Assembly: GCA_002104895.1 (NCBI GenBank)
Contig: MCFG01000005.1
Coordinates: 176,501 to 240,500 of the forward strand
Origin: Anaeromyces robustus
Lineage: Eukaryota; Neocallimastigomycota; Neocallimastigomycetes; Neocallimastigales; Neocallimastigaceae
Length of the DNA stretch: 64,000 nucleotides
Direction: 5' to 3'
Both the position numbers and the translations under genes were made by a program. Shown here piece after piece: positions 1 to 11,873 of this stretch; positions within the stretch are counted from its first letter, which is position 1, and every line of letters starts with the position of its first letter. The notes beneath the pieces are model-generated. The model saw nothing but the letters and a program-made list of their open reading frames with translations, did not search any database and was not told the origin of the DNA.

Positions 1-434
1 AATATTATTATAAATATAATATATTGATTATATATAAATTTTAATATAATAATAATACAATAATAAATAATAAAAAAAAATTTTTTTTTTTGACTTTATA
101 TGGAAAATACAGAGTTCATTAAATTTTATATATTTTTAAATATTTAAAACAAATTAAACAGTTACCAATGATATAATAGAACTTTATTTAATAATATATT
201 ACATTATACTCATTAATAATAATAATAATAATAATTAAAATTATTAATTATTATATATAAGACTTGATAATTTGAAAAAAAAAAAAAACTATCTTCTTTT
301 TTTTTTTTTTTTATACAGTAGTTTTTTTTTATTTTGTTTTATTTTTCTTTTTATAAAGTAATAATTTATATAAAAAATAAATAATAAATTATATTTATTA
401 AAGAAAGAAAAAGAAAAGAAAAAGAAAAGAAAAA
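1..434. other. AT-only upstream region of the secreted phospholipase gene
   Basis: There is no gene here. The stretch is almost pure A+T with A- and T-tracts. A purine run of AAAGA-type repeats (about 401-434) sits directly before the ATG at 435, and a T-rich tract lies at 294-360. These are plausible 5' leader and promoter elements, but no specific factor site is recognisable. Confidence 0.5.
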
Positions 435-1802
435 ATGAATAAAATACATTTTATAATACAAATTTTATCTTCATTAATATATATCAGTCATGCATCATCA
501 ATAGCATGTAAACAATATTATACAATAAAAAATGGAGATAATTGTCAAAATATTGCAATAAGACATAATATTTCCGTGGAAAAGTTAAAAATTATAAATC
601 CTCTTATTGATTGTGACTCTTTAGAAGATGAAACTTCTTTATGTATTAAGGCTGATTTAAAATATTTAGATTATATAGATATAAGTTTAGATGGTACTTG
701 TGGTGAAGGTCATGGTCAATGTCCAAAAGGTCAATGTTGTAATAAATATGGATATTGTGGAACAGGAAAAAATTTTTGTGGTCAAGGTTGTCAAAGTGAA
801 TTTGGTACATGTGATGGTAAAAAAAAGGTTAAAATGGTGGATACTGAAAGATTTTATAATAATATTCAAGAAAAAAATGATAAAGTAAATGAGGCATTAA
901 ATGAATTAATGTCAAAAGATGAAGCCGAATTATTTAATCAATATGCTGATGCATCTATTGAAGATATTGAAAATACTATTATTAATATGAATGGTTTTAA
1001 TGAAGAGGATATGAATTTTGATAATTTTAATATTGAAAATTGTAAAGATAATTGTTTTAAATCTTATGTTAAATTTAAAAGAGTTATAAATGATCAAAAT
1101 AATCCTTTCAATATAGAAACTTATAATAAAGTTTTAAAAGCTTCTGGTCAAATGACTATTGATGAAGATTATTTTCTTAATGATTGTTTAAGTCAATGTT
1201 TATATTATAATGAAATGAAAGATGTTTATAAAAATGATAATGTTAAATATTATATTAATCAATATAAAAAGAAAAGAAATGAGGAAATTGAAAATCATAA
1301 CTTAATGAAAAGAGAAAAATTTGATTGTAGTAAAAAAGATAAAGAAATAACTGTATTAGAAAATAAAAAAGATGGTTCAATAGTTTATAAAAAATCTGAC
1401 TATAGTGCTTTACTTGGAAGTAGAGTAGATGGATGTTCAGCAGGTATATTTAAAGATTTTATTACTGTTTTTACCCCAGCATGTAATGGACATGATGCTT
1501 GTTATCATTGTTCTGATGATAAGAGTAAATGTGATATTAATTTTAAAGATAATATGGATAATCTATGTGATAAAGTTTATTCTTCATTAAGATTAGAAAG
1601 AGTAACCTGTCATCTTAAAGCTAATATTGCTTATGCTGCCGTTTCTGTTGGTAAATTTGCTTTTGATGGTTGGAATGGTGATAGATCTTATGTAAAAAAC
1701 AATAAAGAAAAAGATTTATCTAATAATTATTTTGGTTCTTATTGTATATGTGATAAATATGATATTGATCATTTTGTTAGCAAAAGTTATACCTTTGAAT
1801 AA
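435..1802 (+). CDS. Secreted LysM + hevein-type chitin-binding protein with conodipine-like phospholipase A2 domain
   Basis: Single-exon 455-residue protein. Residues 1-24 form a hydrophobic signal peptide. Residues about 25-73 look like a LysM domain (YYTIKNGDNCQNIA, then a second half ending in SLCIK). Residues about 88-127 are a hevein-type (CBM18) chitin-binding module with all eight cysteines (CPKGQCC, YGYCG, FCGQGC). A middle segment carries two C-x3-C pairs (CKDNC, CLSQC). The C-terminal third contains GCS, then FTPACNGHDACYHC, then a Cys/Asp pattern ending in CICD. This fits the conodipine/PLA2-like fold, where the His-Asp pair is the catalytic dyad. I infer that the protein binds fungal cell-wall chitin or peptidoglycan-like glycan outside the cell and may hydrolyse phospholipid. 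Activity is not proven. A catalytically inactive scaffold is the main alternative. Confidence 0.88.
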   Translation: MNKIHFIIQILSSLIYISHASSIACKQYYTIKNGDNCQNIAIRHNISVEKLKIINPLIDCDSLEDETSLCIKADLKYLDYIDISLDGTCGEGHGQCPKGQCCNKYGYCGTGKNFCGQGCQSEFGTCDGKKKVKMVDTERFYNNIQEKNDKVNEALNELMSKDEAELFNQYADASIEDIENTIINMNGFNEEDMNFDNFNIENCKDNCFKSYVKFKRVINDQNNPFNIETYNKVLKASGQMTIDEDYFLNDCLSQCLYYNEMKDVYKNDNVKYYINQYKKKRNEEIENHNLMKREKFDCSKKDKEITVLENKKDGSIVYKKSDYSALLGSRVDGCSAGIFKDFITVFTPACNGHDACYHCSDDKSKCDINFKDNMDNLCDKVYSSLRLERVTCHLKANIAYAAVSVGKFAFDGWNGDRSYVKNNKEKDLSNNYFGSYCICDKYDIDHFVSKSYTFE

Positions 1803-2522
1803 AATAAAATATAATATATTATGATATAATGTTGATCATTTTTATTAATATACATATATATATATAAATAAATAAAAGTAAATAATATTCAATTGAATCA
1901 AAAAAGTTAATAAAATAATAATAAAAGAATGACAAACGTAGGAAGAAGAAAAATAAAATAAAATATAATAAAATTAAAATACAATTCAATAATGCAATAC
2001 AATACAATAAGATAAAATAAAATAAAGGACAGACTTTATTTGAAATTTTTAATTTTTTTTTTTTATTTTCATTTTCAAGTTAAAAAATCAAAACAAGACA
2101 ATAAAGATTTTTTGGTTGAACCAAAAAATTTAATATTTGAATGAACCATATTATATTTATAAATTATATAGCAATTAAAAAAATCCAAAAAAAAACTATA
2201 TTTATATAAATATATACCTTTATATATCATTATTTTATATACAATTGATAAATAATAGTTTTTATTCATCAATTAAACCATCAAATAATGTATATATTCA
2301 AATTTTAATATTCAATTTTTTTTTTAAATAGAAATCACGTGCAATAATTTATTTTTAAAATATTTTAATCATTTTTTTTTTTTATTTTTAATTATATTCT
2401 GTTGTAAAAATTAATAAAATAATAAATATTTTTAATTAAATAAAATTTATAATAATAAAAATAAATATAAAATAGTTTTTTTTTATACATATTAATTATT
2501 ATTATTTTTTTTTTAAAGAAAA
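1803..2522. other. Intergenic, AT-rich
   Basis: Spacer between two plus-strand genes. It holds TA and AAATA runs and T-tracts only. I see no RNA gene or open frame with family features. Confidence 0.5.
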
Positions 2523-4917
2523 ATGGACGATTTTGAAGATATTGAACAAGAACAAACTGATTATTCTTTGTATTTAAATAAGTAAATAATTTATTTAAAT
2601 TTATTTTTAATTATTAAAATTGTTAAGATTTAATATAATTTGTTATCCTTTTTTTTTTTCTCTCTTTTTTTCGGCTTATATAATAATAATAATTATAAAA
2701 TTAATTTTTTTAAATAATAATTGAATAAAAATTTTAAAATGTGTATGTGTGATTTTTTTATTTATTTATTTATTTATTTAAAGAAAGAATGTATCATATT
2801 TACCTAAAGTTATAAAAAATCAGTTTAATAAAGCAAAAAATGATGTAGAAAGACAAAAAAATATTCAAAATTCTTTAGAAGATTTAAAAAATGTAATTTC
2901 TGATTCACATGTAGTATCCAGGTAAATTTTTTTTTTTTATAAATTTTATATTAATATATTTAATTAAATATTAAATATATAAGTAGAAAAAAAAAAAGTA
3001 AATAAGTAATAAAATTAATTAATTAATAATATATTATTTTATTTATTTTATTTTTTTTTTTTACTTTACATTTAAAGTCGTAATTTAAGTAAAGCAAAAT
3101 GGGATTATTCTTTAAATTTAGCTATTGTAACAGTAAAACATGGCAATGTATTCGAAACTATGGGTAAAGTCATTAATGGACAATTAACTTTATTTCCAGA
3201 AGAAACACTTTTTTTAGTTGAAAAAGGTTCATTATTATTAATTGAAGAAAATGATAATGGAGAAGAATACCCAATATCTATTCAACAAGCATACTCCATT
3301 ATATTTTCCATTCCTTCATTTACATTTGAAAAATATAGAGTAATTTTTTTTTTTTTATTTTTTATTTTTTTTTATTAATTATAATTATTAATTTTAAATA
3401 TATTTTAAATATTAATATAAGTATTAATACTTTTTTTTTTATTCTCAATTTTTTATTTTTTTTTTATTTTTTTTTTCTTTATTTTTACTGATTTATTATT
3501 ATATAAGGTATATTCTTATCTTAAAAGACTAGGGTATATTATTTTAGAACATGAAAATAATTTATCAACCATAAAAGTTGAATTTAAAGATGATGATAAG
3601 GATAAATTAAAAAATATAAAAGATATAAATATTGGTTCAGACGATAAATATAATAAAAAATCGTTAAATCAAAAAGCAACAGATATAATAAATTATTTTA
3701 CAGATTCAATGGAACAAATTGAACATTCAAAATTGATTTCTTCAACTCCTTTAAAATATTTAGTAGGGAAAAGTTTAAATTTATTTAATAAAATGTTTAC
3801 AGTACCATTGTCTTTAGCTTTTAATTTAGAAACTAATACAAAAATTGAATATTTTAAAAATCAAAAAGGAAAAACATTTCCATTACATAATTATTATCAT
3901 AATAATACAATAGGTAATGAATATAATTAAAAAATTAAATAAATAATATTTATGTATAAATTTAATAATATACTTTTATTTTTTATTTATTTATTATAAT
4001 TATTATAATTTTTAATTAATTAATTAATTATTATTTATTTATTATGTAAAATTTATATAATTAATATTATTAATAATAAAAAATATTAATATTTTTATTT
4101 TTTTTGATAAAAAGAAAAAGTATATTCAAATATATCCATTATTTCTTATTATAAACCCAAGACAAACAATAATAATATTAATAATCCAATTAATTCTAAT
4201 CAAAATAGTCAAAATAATCAATCTTTAGTAATTAATTATGATATTTATAAACCAAATGGTCAATATACTAAAAAGAAAAAGTCTTTACCTAACTTTTATT
4301 TAATAATACAAAGGTATATATATATAATATTATATATTCATATATTATAATATTATATAGATATATAATTTTATAAATATTATTAAAAATAAATAAAATA
4401 GATAGATATATTAATTATTATATTAAATTATTAATTTATATACATATTTATATTATTATAATATTAAAAAAGTTGTCAAGATGATTTTCCACATTTTAAA
4501 GATTTAATTAAAATTATCAATGAACGTAATAATAAATATAATCTTTATGTTCAATCATTAAATGTTAATAATACCAATAATAATACCAATAATTCTAACA
4601 GTAATACCAATAATAAATCTAATAATTCTAATAGTAATACCAATAATAAATCTAATAATTCTAATAGTAATACCAATAATACCATTAATACTAATAGCAA
4701 CAACAATAATAATAGTAATAACACCAATAATACCAATAATTCCAACAACAACAACAACAACAACAACAACAAGAAAAATAATAATATCAAGAATAATAAC
4801 AATAAGAATACAAAAAACATGATAAATAAACCAGAAATAAAGTTAGCTATGGTGAATTCATCAAATATTACATTTGCAGATATTGATAATGAATACATTC
4901 GTTCATTAAGAAAATAA
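2523..4917 (+). CDS. SEN54: tRNA-splicing endonuclease subunit Sen54
   Basis: Six exons: 2523-2581, 2784-2921, 3078-3339, 3508-3913, 4115-4313 and 4473-4917. They sum to 1509 nt (502 residues) with GT-AG introns of roughly 155-205 nt. The N-terminal half shows the Sen54 signature: WDYSLNLAIVTVKHG, then LTLFPEETLFLVEKGSLLL, then the winged segment KYRVYSYLKRLGYIILEHE. The C-terminal half has the family's YKPNGQYTKKKKSLPNFYLI block and the closing VNSSNITFADI block. Sen54 is a structural subunit of the heterotetrameric endonuclease that removes introns from nuclear pre-tRNAs. An Asn/Thr/Ser-rich low-complexity insert of about 80 residues lies between the two last blocks, in exon 6. The stop at 3928 after exon 4 is intronic, because the conserved C-terminus continues in exons 5 and 6. 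Confidence 0.9.
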
Positions 4918-5579
4918 TAGTTTAGAATTTTAGTATTATTTTTTATTTTCTATACCCATTTATTATAAATATTTGTTAATATTAATAATTATGAATTATT
5001 ATGTAAATTAATGAAATTATTAAATTATTAAATTATTATTAATTATAAATTTTGCAAAATATAAATAAATCATAGAAAATGTTAATATTAATTTAATTAT
5101 ATTAATTTTCATGTAAATTTTAATTACTTTACTTTTATATATATATATATATTTATATATATTAGTAATATAAAACTGTACATTTTTTTCATTATTGTTT
5201 ATTTTTATTGTTTATAGTTAATTTTGTTAATTTTATAATTAACTAATTTTATATCTATTAAATAAAATATTTAATATTTATTTTTAATTAAAACAGTGTT
5301 TATAGTTATGACTATAATTTTTATTAAATCATAAATTTACAATTATAATGATGTTATTTTTTTAATTATGATAATAATAATATAAATTTTTAATTATTAC
5401 AACAGTTCATAATAATGATATTTTTAATAATTATATTAATAATAAATAATAAATAATAATAATAATAATAAATAAATAAATAAATAAGTAATAATATAAT
5501 AGTAATAATAATAAATAATAACCATAAATAATTAATAATTAATAATAATAAATAATTAATCTATATAATAATAATAATG

Positions 5580-5644
<65 letters not shown>

Positions 5645-7712
5645 ATTAATGTAATAATAAATAATAATCATAAATAATTAATAATAATAGTTAATAATAA
5701 TAATAATAAATAAATAAATGATGATAATAATACTAATAATAATAAATAATAACCAAAAATAATTAATAATTAATAATAATAAATAATTAATCTATATAAT
5801 AATAATAATAATAATAAATAATAATCATAAATAATTAATAATAATAGTTAATAATAATAATAATAATAAATAAATGATAATAATAATAATAATAAAAACA
5901 AATAATAATAGTTAAAAAAATTAATAATTAAATATAAATATTAATATATATATATTTATTAATATTTTGTTTTACACTATATTAATTTTTATTATTATTG
6001 CTATTGTTGTTATAATTATTAATACATAAAATTATGATTAAAAAAATTTATAAGAGTGTTACAACTGTTGTTATTATTATTATTAATTATCAGTATTCAT
6101 AATGTTAAAATGCTATATTAAAAAAAAAATATTTTAATAATTGTTTTATTAAATAATAATAATGGTGATATGATAATAATAGTTTAAAAATATAAAAGAT
6201 TGAATATTCTATTTATTTTTATTATTATTATAAAATATGATTTGTGTTATGTTATAACTAAATTATTTTATTTTGTTTTAATCATAAAATAATGTTAAAG
6301 GTGATTAATTAAAAAAAAAATATGCATAATATTATTAAATGAAATAAAAAAATTTAAAAAAAAACCTAAAACCTTTGTAATACAATACAATAGCAATAAT
6401 AATATTACTTTTTTTTGTTTGTTTATTTTATATCACATTATTAATAATATTAACTTTTTTTTTCTTTCTTTTTTATTATAATATTATTTTTTTTATAATT
6501 TACGTAGTATTATCTACAATTTAAATAAATTTATTTGGTAATAACTTTATAAAAAATTAATTTCAAATTCGACTAATAATATTTTGTGGATAAAAAAAAT
6601 ATATAAATTTTATTTTTTATTTAATTGTTTTAAAATAATAAATAAACATAAAAAAAAAAAAAGATAAACAATAAAATTTAAATGTCAATTAAAGAGTTTA
6701 ATCAGTTGAAATTTTAAATTTTATTTTTTGTTTTTTTATTGTATTTATTATTATTATTATTTATTATTATTATTGTTATTTGTTATTATTATTATTATTA
6801 TTTATGGTTATGATTATTATTATGAGTATTATTATTATTAACATTAAACAATAATAATACATTTTTAAAAAGCCAAAATGATAAAAAAAAAAAAAAATAA
6901 ACAAAAAATAAAAAAAAATAAATATAAATAATTTTTATTATTAATATTTATAGTTTTGGAGTTTTGGTAACACAAACAAAAGATCATTAATAATTAAGAT
7001 TTGGTGTAACATATATATTACACAAATATTGTTTTTTTTCTTTTTTTTTAAAAAAAAATATTGTGTATTTTTATATTAAAAAGTAAAATAGGATTTTATC
7101 CTATTTGATTTTATTATTAACTTTCAATTTATTGGATTTTATCCTTTTTTTTTTTTCATCTTTTTTCATTTATTATTATTTATTAGGATTATTATTTATA
7201 ATTATTATTATTTATACTTTATATTATATTTAATATTATCTATTTTTTTTTTTTTTTTAATATTTTTTAATATTTTTTAATATTTTATATATTTTTTATT
7301 TTTCCGTAAATCCATGTGCTTTTAATATTAAAAAATTAAAATAATATTTATTTAAAAAAAAAAAATCAGTTAATTTTTTTATTTGAATTATTTTGATTTT
7401 AATATATAAAATATTAATTAAAAATATATTATTAATATATTATTAATATATTATTTATATATAAATTATTATCTTTAGTATTATGAGAATAATTAAAATC
7501 AATAATATTATATTTGAATTGGATAATAGCATTACTGTATATTAATTAATATAATTTAATTAATTATAAAATATATTATTTGACAGATAATTAAATAATT
7601 AAAAAAAAAAAAAAAAAAACAACTTTTTTTTTTATATTATAAAATTTTACATATAAACATACACATAATGAAAAATATAATTAAAATTACATGTTAAAAT
7701 ATTGATACTACT

Positions 7713-7749
<37 letters not shown>

Positions 7750-8061
7750 TTAATAATAATATTAAATAATAATATTAAAATATATATTATAACTGATAAT
7801 ATCGATAATATAATAACTATTTTAGTTTTATTTTTTTTTATTCATATTAATTAAAATAGAGTTTTTTAATATGGAAAATTATCTTATGTATTAAATTACA
7901 GTTTACAACTATTTTATTATTATTATTAATATATGGAGTAACAAAACAATATTAAAAATTTAATAATATTATAATACAAATAAGATATATATATATATTT
8001 TTATCAAATTCAATATATAATAAATAAAAAATATATAAATAACATGTAATTCCTTTTAAAA

Positions 8062-8092
<31 letters not shown>

Positions 8093-8253
8093 GTAAAAAT
8101 AAAAATAATAAGTAAAATATTTATAAAAAATAATAATTTTTGTTTTATAAAAATAAACATAAGTAAAAAATAAAAGAATATACCATTATAAATATAAAGA
8201 AAAAATAAAAATATATTTATAAAATTTAAAATCTAATAAATATATAATACAAA
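4918..8253. other. Long intergenic AT region
   Basis: More than 3.3 kb without a recognisable gene on either strand. It is dominated by AAT/TAA microsatellite, A/T homopolymers and TA runs. A stretch near 6950-7030 is slightly less monotonous (GTTTTGGAGTTTTGGTAACAC) but resembles nothing I know. Confidence 0.5.
5434..5900. repeat. AAT microsatellite with a duplicated block
   Basis: A long run of (AAT)n at about 5573-5642 is flanked by two near-identical blocks of some 75 bp at about 5505-5580 and 5739-5815. Both contain CATAAATAATTAATAATTAA-like sequence followed by TTAATCTATATAATAATAAT. A third partial copy follows near 5815-5870. The offset of about 234 bp suggests segmental slippage rather than simple microsatellite growth. 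Confidence 0.7.
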
Positions 8254-8613
8254 ATGTAAGCTTTATTATTAAACAATTTATTAATAGTTATTTAATAATT
8301 AATCATTTACTAATACTCATAATATTTTATTTAATTTAACAATAATAAAAGGTCTTATAATAATAAAATGCATGTCCAAAAACAAGTAATTAATCATTAA
8401 TACTATATATAATTTATTTATAAATATATATCTATATATATATATTTCATAGTTTTATATAAAATACTAAATATTCTTTAACTATATTTTAAATATTGTA
8501 TTTCCTTTTACAAAGCTTAATGAAGTTACTTATGTAATGCAAAATAATGCTTATAAATTATCTTCACGTGATGAAAAAGTAAATTCACTTCAATATAAAA
8601 GTGGTAATTATTA

Positions 8614-8656
<43 letters not shown>

Positions 8657-8919
8657 AAAATAATGAATATGAAAAAGTATTTTTTTTTTTTTTTGTAATT
8701 TCACGAAATATTAAATTTGTCTTTATAATTATAATTTAATTATTTAGATATACAAAAATTAAACAATTTTAAAATAACTACTAATGAAGTAAAAAGAAAG
8801 ATATGGTGGAAAGATATGAATCTTTTTATGGTTTTAATACTTATTGTATTATTAATAGTAATGGGTTATATTTGTAAGTTTTAATTAATTATTATAATTT
8901 ATTATTTAATAGATTTAAG

Positions 8920-8956
<37 letters not shown>

Positions 8957-9051
8957 AAAAATACATTATTTATTAACTTCATTTATATCTTTACTATATA
9001 TTTTAATTAGTCATAAAAGTTGGAAAAGAAAATGTCGCTAAATATCCTTAA
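8254..9051 (+). CDS. Synaptobrevin-type R-SNARE (Snc/VAMP family)
   Basis: My best model has five coding exons: 8254-8255, 8352-8385, 8516-8603, 8748-8873 and 9011-9051 (291 nt, 96 residues). The SNARE motif spans residues about 12-60. Arg30, in KLSSRDEKV, is at the place of the ionic zero-layer arginine of R-SNAREs. The juxtamembrane block KRKIWWKDMNL matches the WW signature of synaptobrevins. Residues about 67-86 are a single C-terminal membrane anchor, with a short lumenal tail. The N-terminus is very short, as in brevin-type rather than longin-type SNAREs. The protein would sit on secretory vesicles and pair with Qabc-SNAREs at the plasma membrane. The start is uncertain. The ATG may be split AT|G by a 96-nt intron, giving MSYNNKMHV; otherwise translation starts at the in-frame ATG at 8368 (90 residues). 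Confidence 0.88.
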
Positions 9052-9825
9052 AAATAAATATATAAGAAATAAAAATAACCCTTCTTCCCTTTTTTTCATA
9101 CCGCTATAACAATAAAGGATTCAATCAAATTCAGAATGTTTTATTATTCAATATTTAAGGAATATCATTTACTTTCATTTTTAAATGATTGTAAAAACAA
9201 AAAAAACTTTTATATATATTACTTAAACAAAACAAAACAAAAAAACAAAACAAGAACAAAAAAAAAAAAAAAAAACTATATTAATAATTTTAAATTAATT
9301 TACATATTTATATATTCATAAAATTATATATATATTTAAAATTAAAAAACAAATTAATTATAATTATAAAATATATAAATTTATTTTATAATTATAAAAT
9401 ATTTTTTTTTTATTAAATACCAATCTATTTATATTTATTAATGTTTTAATAGAGTATAGAATATTCAAAATATTAATAGATTAATAGAATAAATATATAT
9501 ATATAATATATATAGACTCTGTTATTAATATAAATATTGCAATATATACATTTTTTTTTTAAAAAAAAAAGAAAAAAAAAAAGAAAAAAAAATAAAAAAA
9601 AATTTTTATATACATAAATATAAAAAGAAGAATAAAAAAATAAAAATAAAAAAAAAATAAAAAAAATAAAAAAAATATAAAAAAATATATATTATAGCAA
9701 AAATATTTTTATTTAAAGATTTGATATTCTTTTGTTATTGAATTATTATTATAATAATTGTTTTTTTTTTTTTAAAAAAAAAAGAGAAATACTAAATCTA
9801 ATTAAAAGTGATTTGTATTTTATTA

Positions 9826-9885
9826 GTATTTTTATTTTATTGTTATATCATTATTTTTATTTTATTGTTATATCATTATTTTTAT
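9826..9885. repeat. Two-copy 27-bp tandem repeat
   Basis: The unit ATTTTTATTTTATTGTTATA plus TC is present twice, head to tail. It is a simple local duplication. Confidence 0.7.
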
Positions 9886-10353
9886 ATGGATATTTGTTAT
9901 TATTATTATAATAACAAATATATATATATAAAAGATTAGATTTGTCAACATTTCTTTTTAAATTATTATTGGTTATAAAAAATAATCTTAATTAATAATA
10001 TTAATTTATATTTTTTATATATTATTTTTATGTTAATTATTATATAATAAACTCAGTTCATAATTTAGTAAAGTATGTAAAATAATACAAATAATACAAA
10101 TATAAAAGTCATATCAAACGTTCTAAATAAACATATGTATTAATTATTATGCTCTTATACTTATTTTTATTTATATTATATAATTTTGGTGTATAAAACT
10201 TCATTTTAGTTAGAATATTTTTTTTTATATATAACTGAAAATATTGTTTTTATAAAAATAAAAATAAATAAAATAATAACTTAAATATTAAATATTATTT
10301 ATAATATAATTAAGTTATTATTTAATAAATATGTAAAGATTTTATTATACAGA

Positions 10354-10354
10354 G

Positions 10355-10389
<35 letters not shown>

Positions 10390-10410
10390 AATAAATAAAT
10401 AAATAAATAT
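10354..10410. repeat. (AAAT)n microsatellite
   Basis: About a dozen AAAT units, with one single-base interruption. Confidence 0.85.
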
Positions 10411-10979
10411 ATAAATTTTTTTGGATTAATATAAATAGTAATTATATAACTTAATAATTAATTATTCAAAATAACTGTTATAAATAACCCAATTCAAAAT
10501 GGTAAAAGAAGTAGTAACAAAAATAATTTTATAATTATTATATATATATATACATAATTAAATAATCATATTTATTATTATTAAAAATCATTATTAGTAA
10601 AAAACATTATATACAGTCCTATATAAAAAAAAAAAAAAATAAATAAATAAGGCAAAAAATAGTGATTCATTGCATAGATACTAATTCAACAAAAAGAAAT
10701 ATTAGAAGTAATTTTTATTGAAAACGGATTATTTAATAGTTATATTTATAATTTGTATTATAATAATAAAATTATTTTAAAAAATATATATATATATATT
10801 TTATGCACACAATTTATACATTACCTTTATTGAGTTTAAATATTAAAATACATGAATCATAAAAAAAAAAACAAATAATTAACAAAATGATACTAATAAG
10901 AAAAACCAGATAAACATTATAGATAATAATGAATAATACTGGAGGGTATAAAGTAGTATAGTAATTCATAAAAAACAAT

Positions 10980-11095
10980 AAATCCATACTAGCTTTTAAT
11001 TCTACATATCGAATTAAAGTAAAATTAATCTATCCTATTCCACTTGGGTCGATAATAGGATCGTCATTTGTCCTACTAGGCTGTCCAATATATAT
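10980..11095. other. GC-richer island with small hairpin, possible decayed tRNA-like relic
   Basis: This stretch of about 115 bp is visibly less AT-biased than anything around it. It contains the inverted repeat TCCTATT...AATAGGA around 11033-11060. On the minus strand AGCCTAGTAGG is followed about 30 nt later by TATCGACCC. These weakly resemble pol III A and B boxes. No full cloverleaf can be drawn, so this is only a candidate relic. Confidence 0.25.
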
Positions 11096-11625
11096 TTATA
11101 ATATCTATATAATTTTTTTTTTAATTTTAATTATTTATACGAAGTGGTAAAATTACTATAAAAACATAAAAACACAAAACAAATTTAATGTAAAATAAGA
11201 GTCATATCGAATGTTAATATATATAGAAAGTCAATATTCTTACAGAAATTCTTGTTAATTTTTATATAAAAATATGTTTAAATAAAATTATGCTTGTAAA
11301 TAAAAATTATAATTTAAAACTAAATCAAGAGTAAAATTATTGTTTGATTATTTTTTTTTATTTTTTTTATTTTATTTTATTTTATTTTATTTTATTATTT
11401 ATATATTTTTTTTTGTAATTTATTTTTTTTATATATATTTTTTTATTTTAGGTTTGGCAAAATAATTATATATTCACAATTAATAATATTTATTTTTTTT
11501 TTTTTTTTTTTTATTTTTTTTTTTTAATAAAATTAGTTAAATAATGCGTTTAATATAATATTATTTTTAATAATCAGTATAAATTATAATATATGGATTA
11601 ATAAAAATATTTATAATATTTTAAA

Positions 11626-11683
11626 TTTTCCCAATTAATAATTGTTTAAATGATAAAAATTTCCCAATTAATAATTGTTTAAA
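11626..11683. repeat. Two-copy tandem repeat of about 34 bp
   Basis: TTTCCCAATTAATAATTGTT occurs twice, about 33-34 bp apart. The embedded AATTAATAATT is itself nearly palindromic. It lies roughly 200 bp beyond the stop of the neighbouring glutathione S-transferase gene. Confidence 0.7.
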
Positions 11684-11873
11684 GGATTAAAATTATATAT
11701 ATATATATACATATATATTTTGGTTATAATATAATTAATAAATATTATTATATTTTTTTCTTTTTAGAAAGAAAAAAAAAAAAACAAAAAATATATATAT
11801 ACATATATATATCTTTTTTTTAACTATTTAACTATTCAATTATTATTTATTTTATTTTGTTTATATATTATTT

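Larger units (their letters stand above)
9052..11873. other. Long intergenic region
   Basis: Mainly A/T homopolymers and TA, AATA and TTTTA repeats, about 2.8 kb. No gene is supported. The short open frame at 9136-9321 is Lys/Asn/Tyr low-complexity without family features. Small repeats and one less AT-biased island inside it are listed separately. Confidence 0.5.

Noticed and set aside
3709-3930. Reading the Sen54 gene as ending at the stop at 3928
   Set aside because: The conserved C-terminal blocks (YKPNGQYTKKKKSLPNFYLI and VNSSNITFADI) follow in two more exons with proper splice sites and phase.
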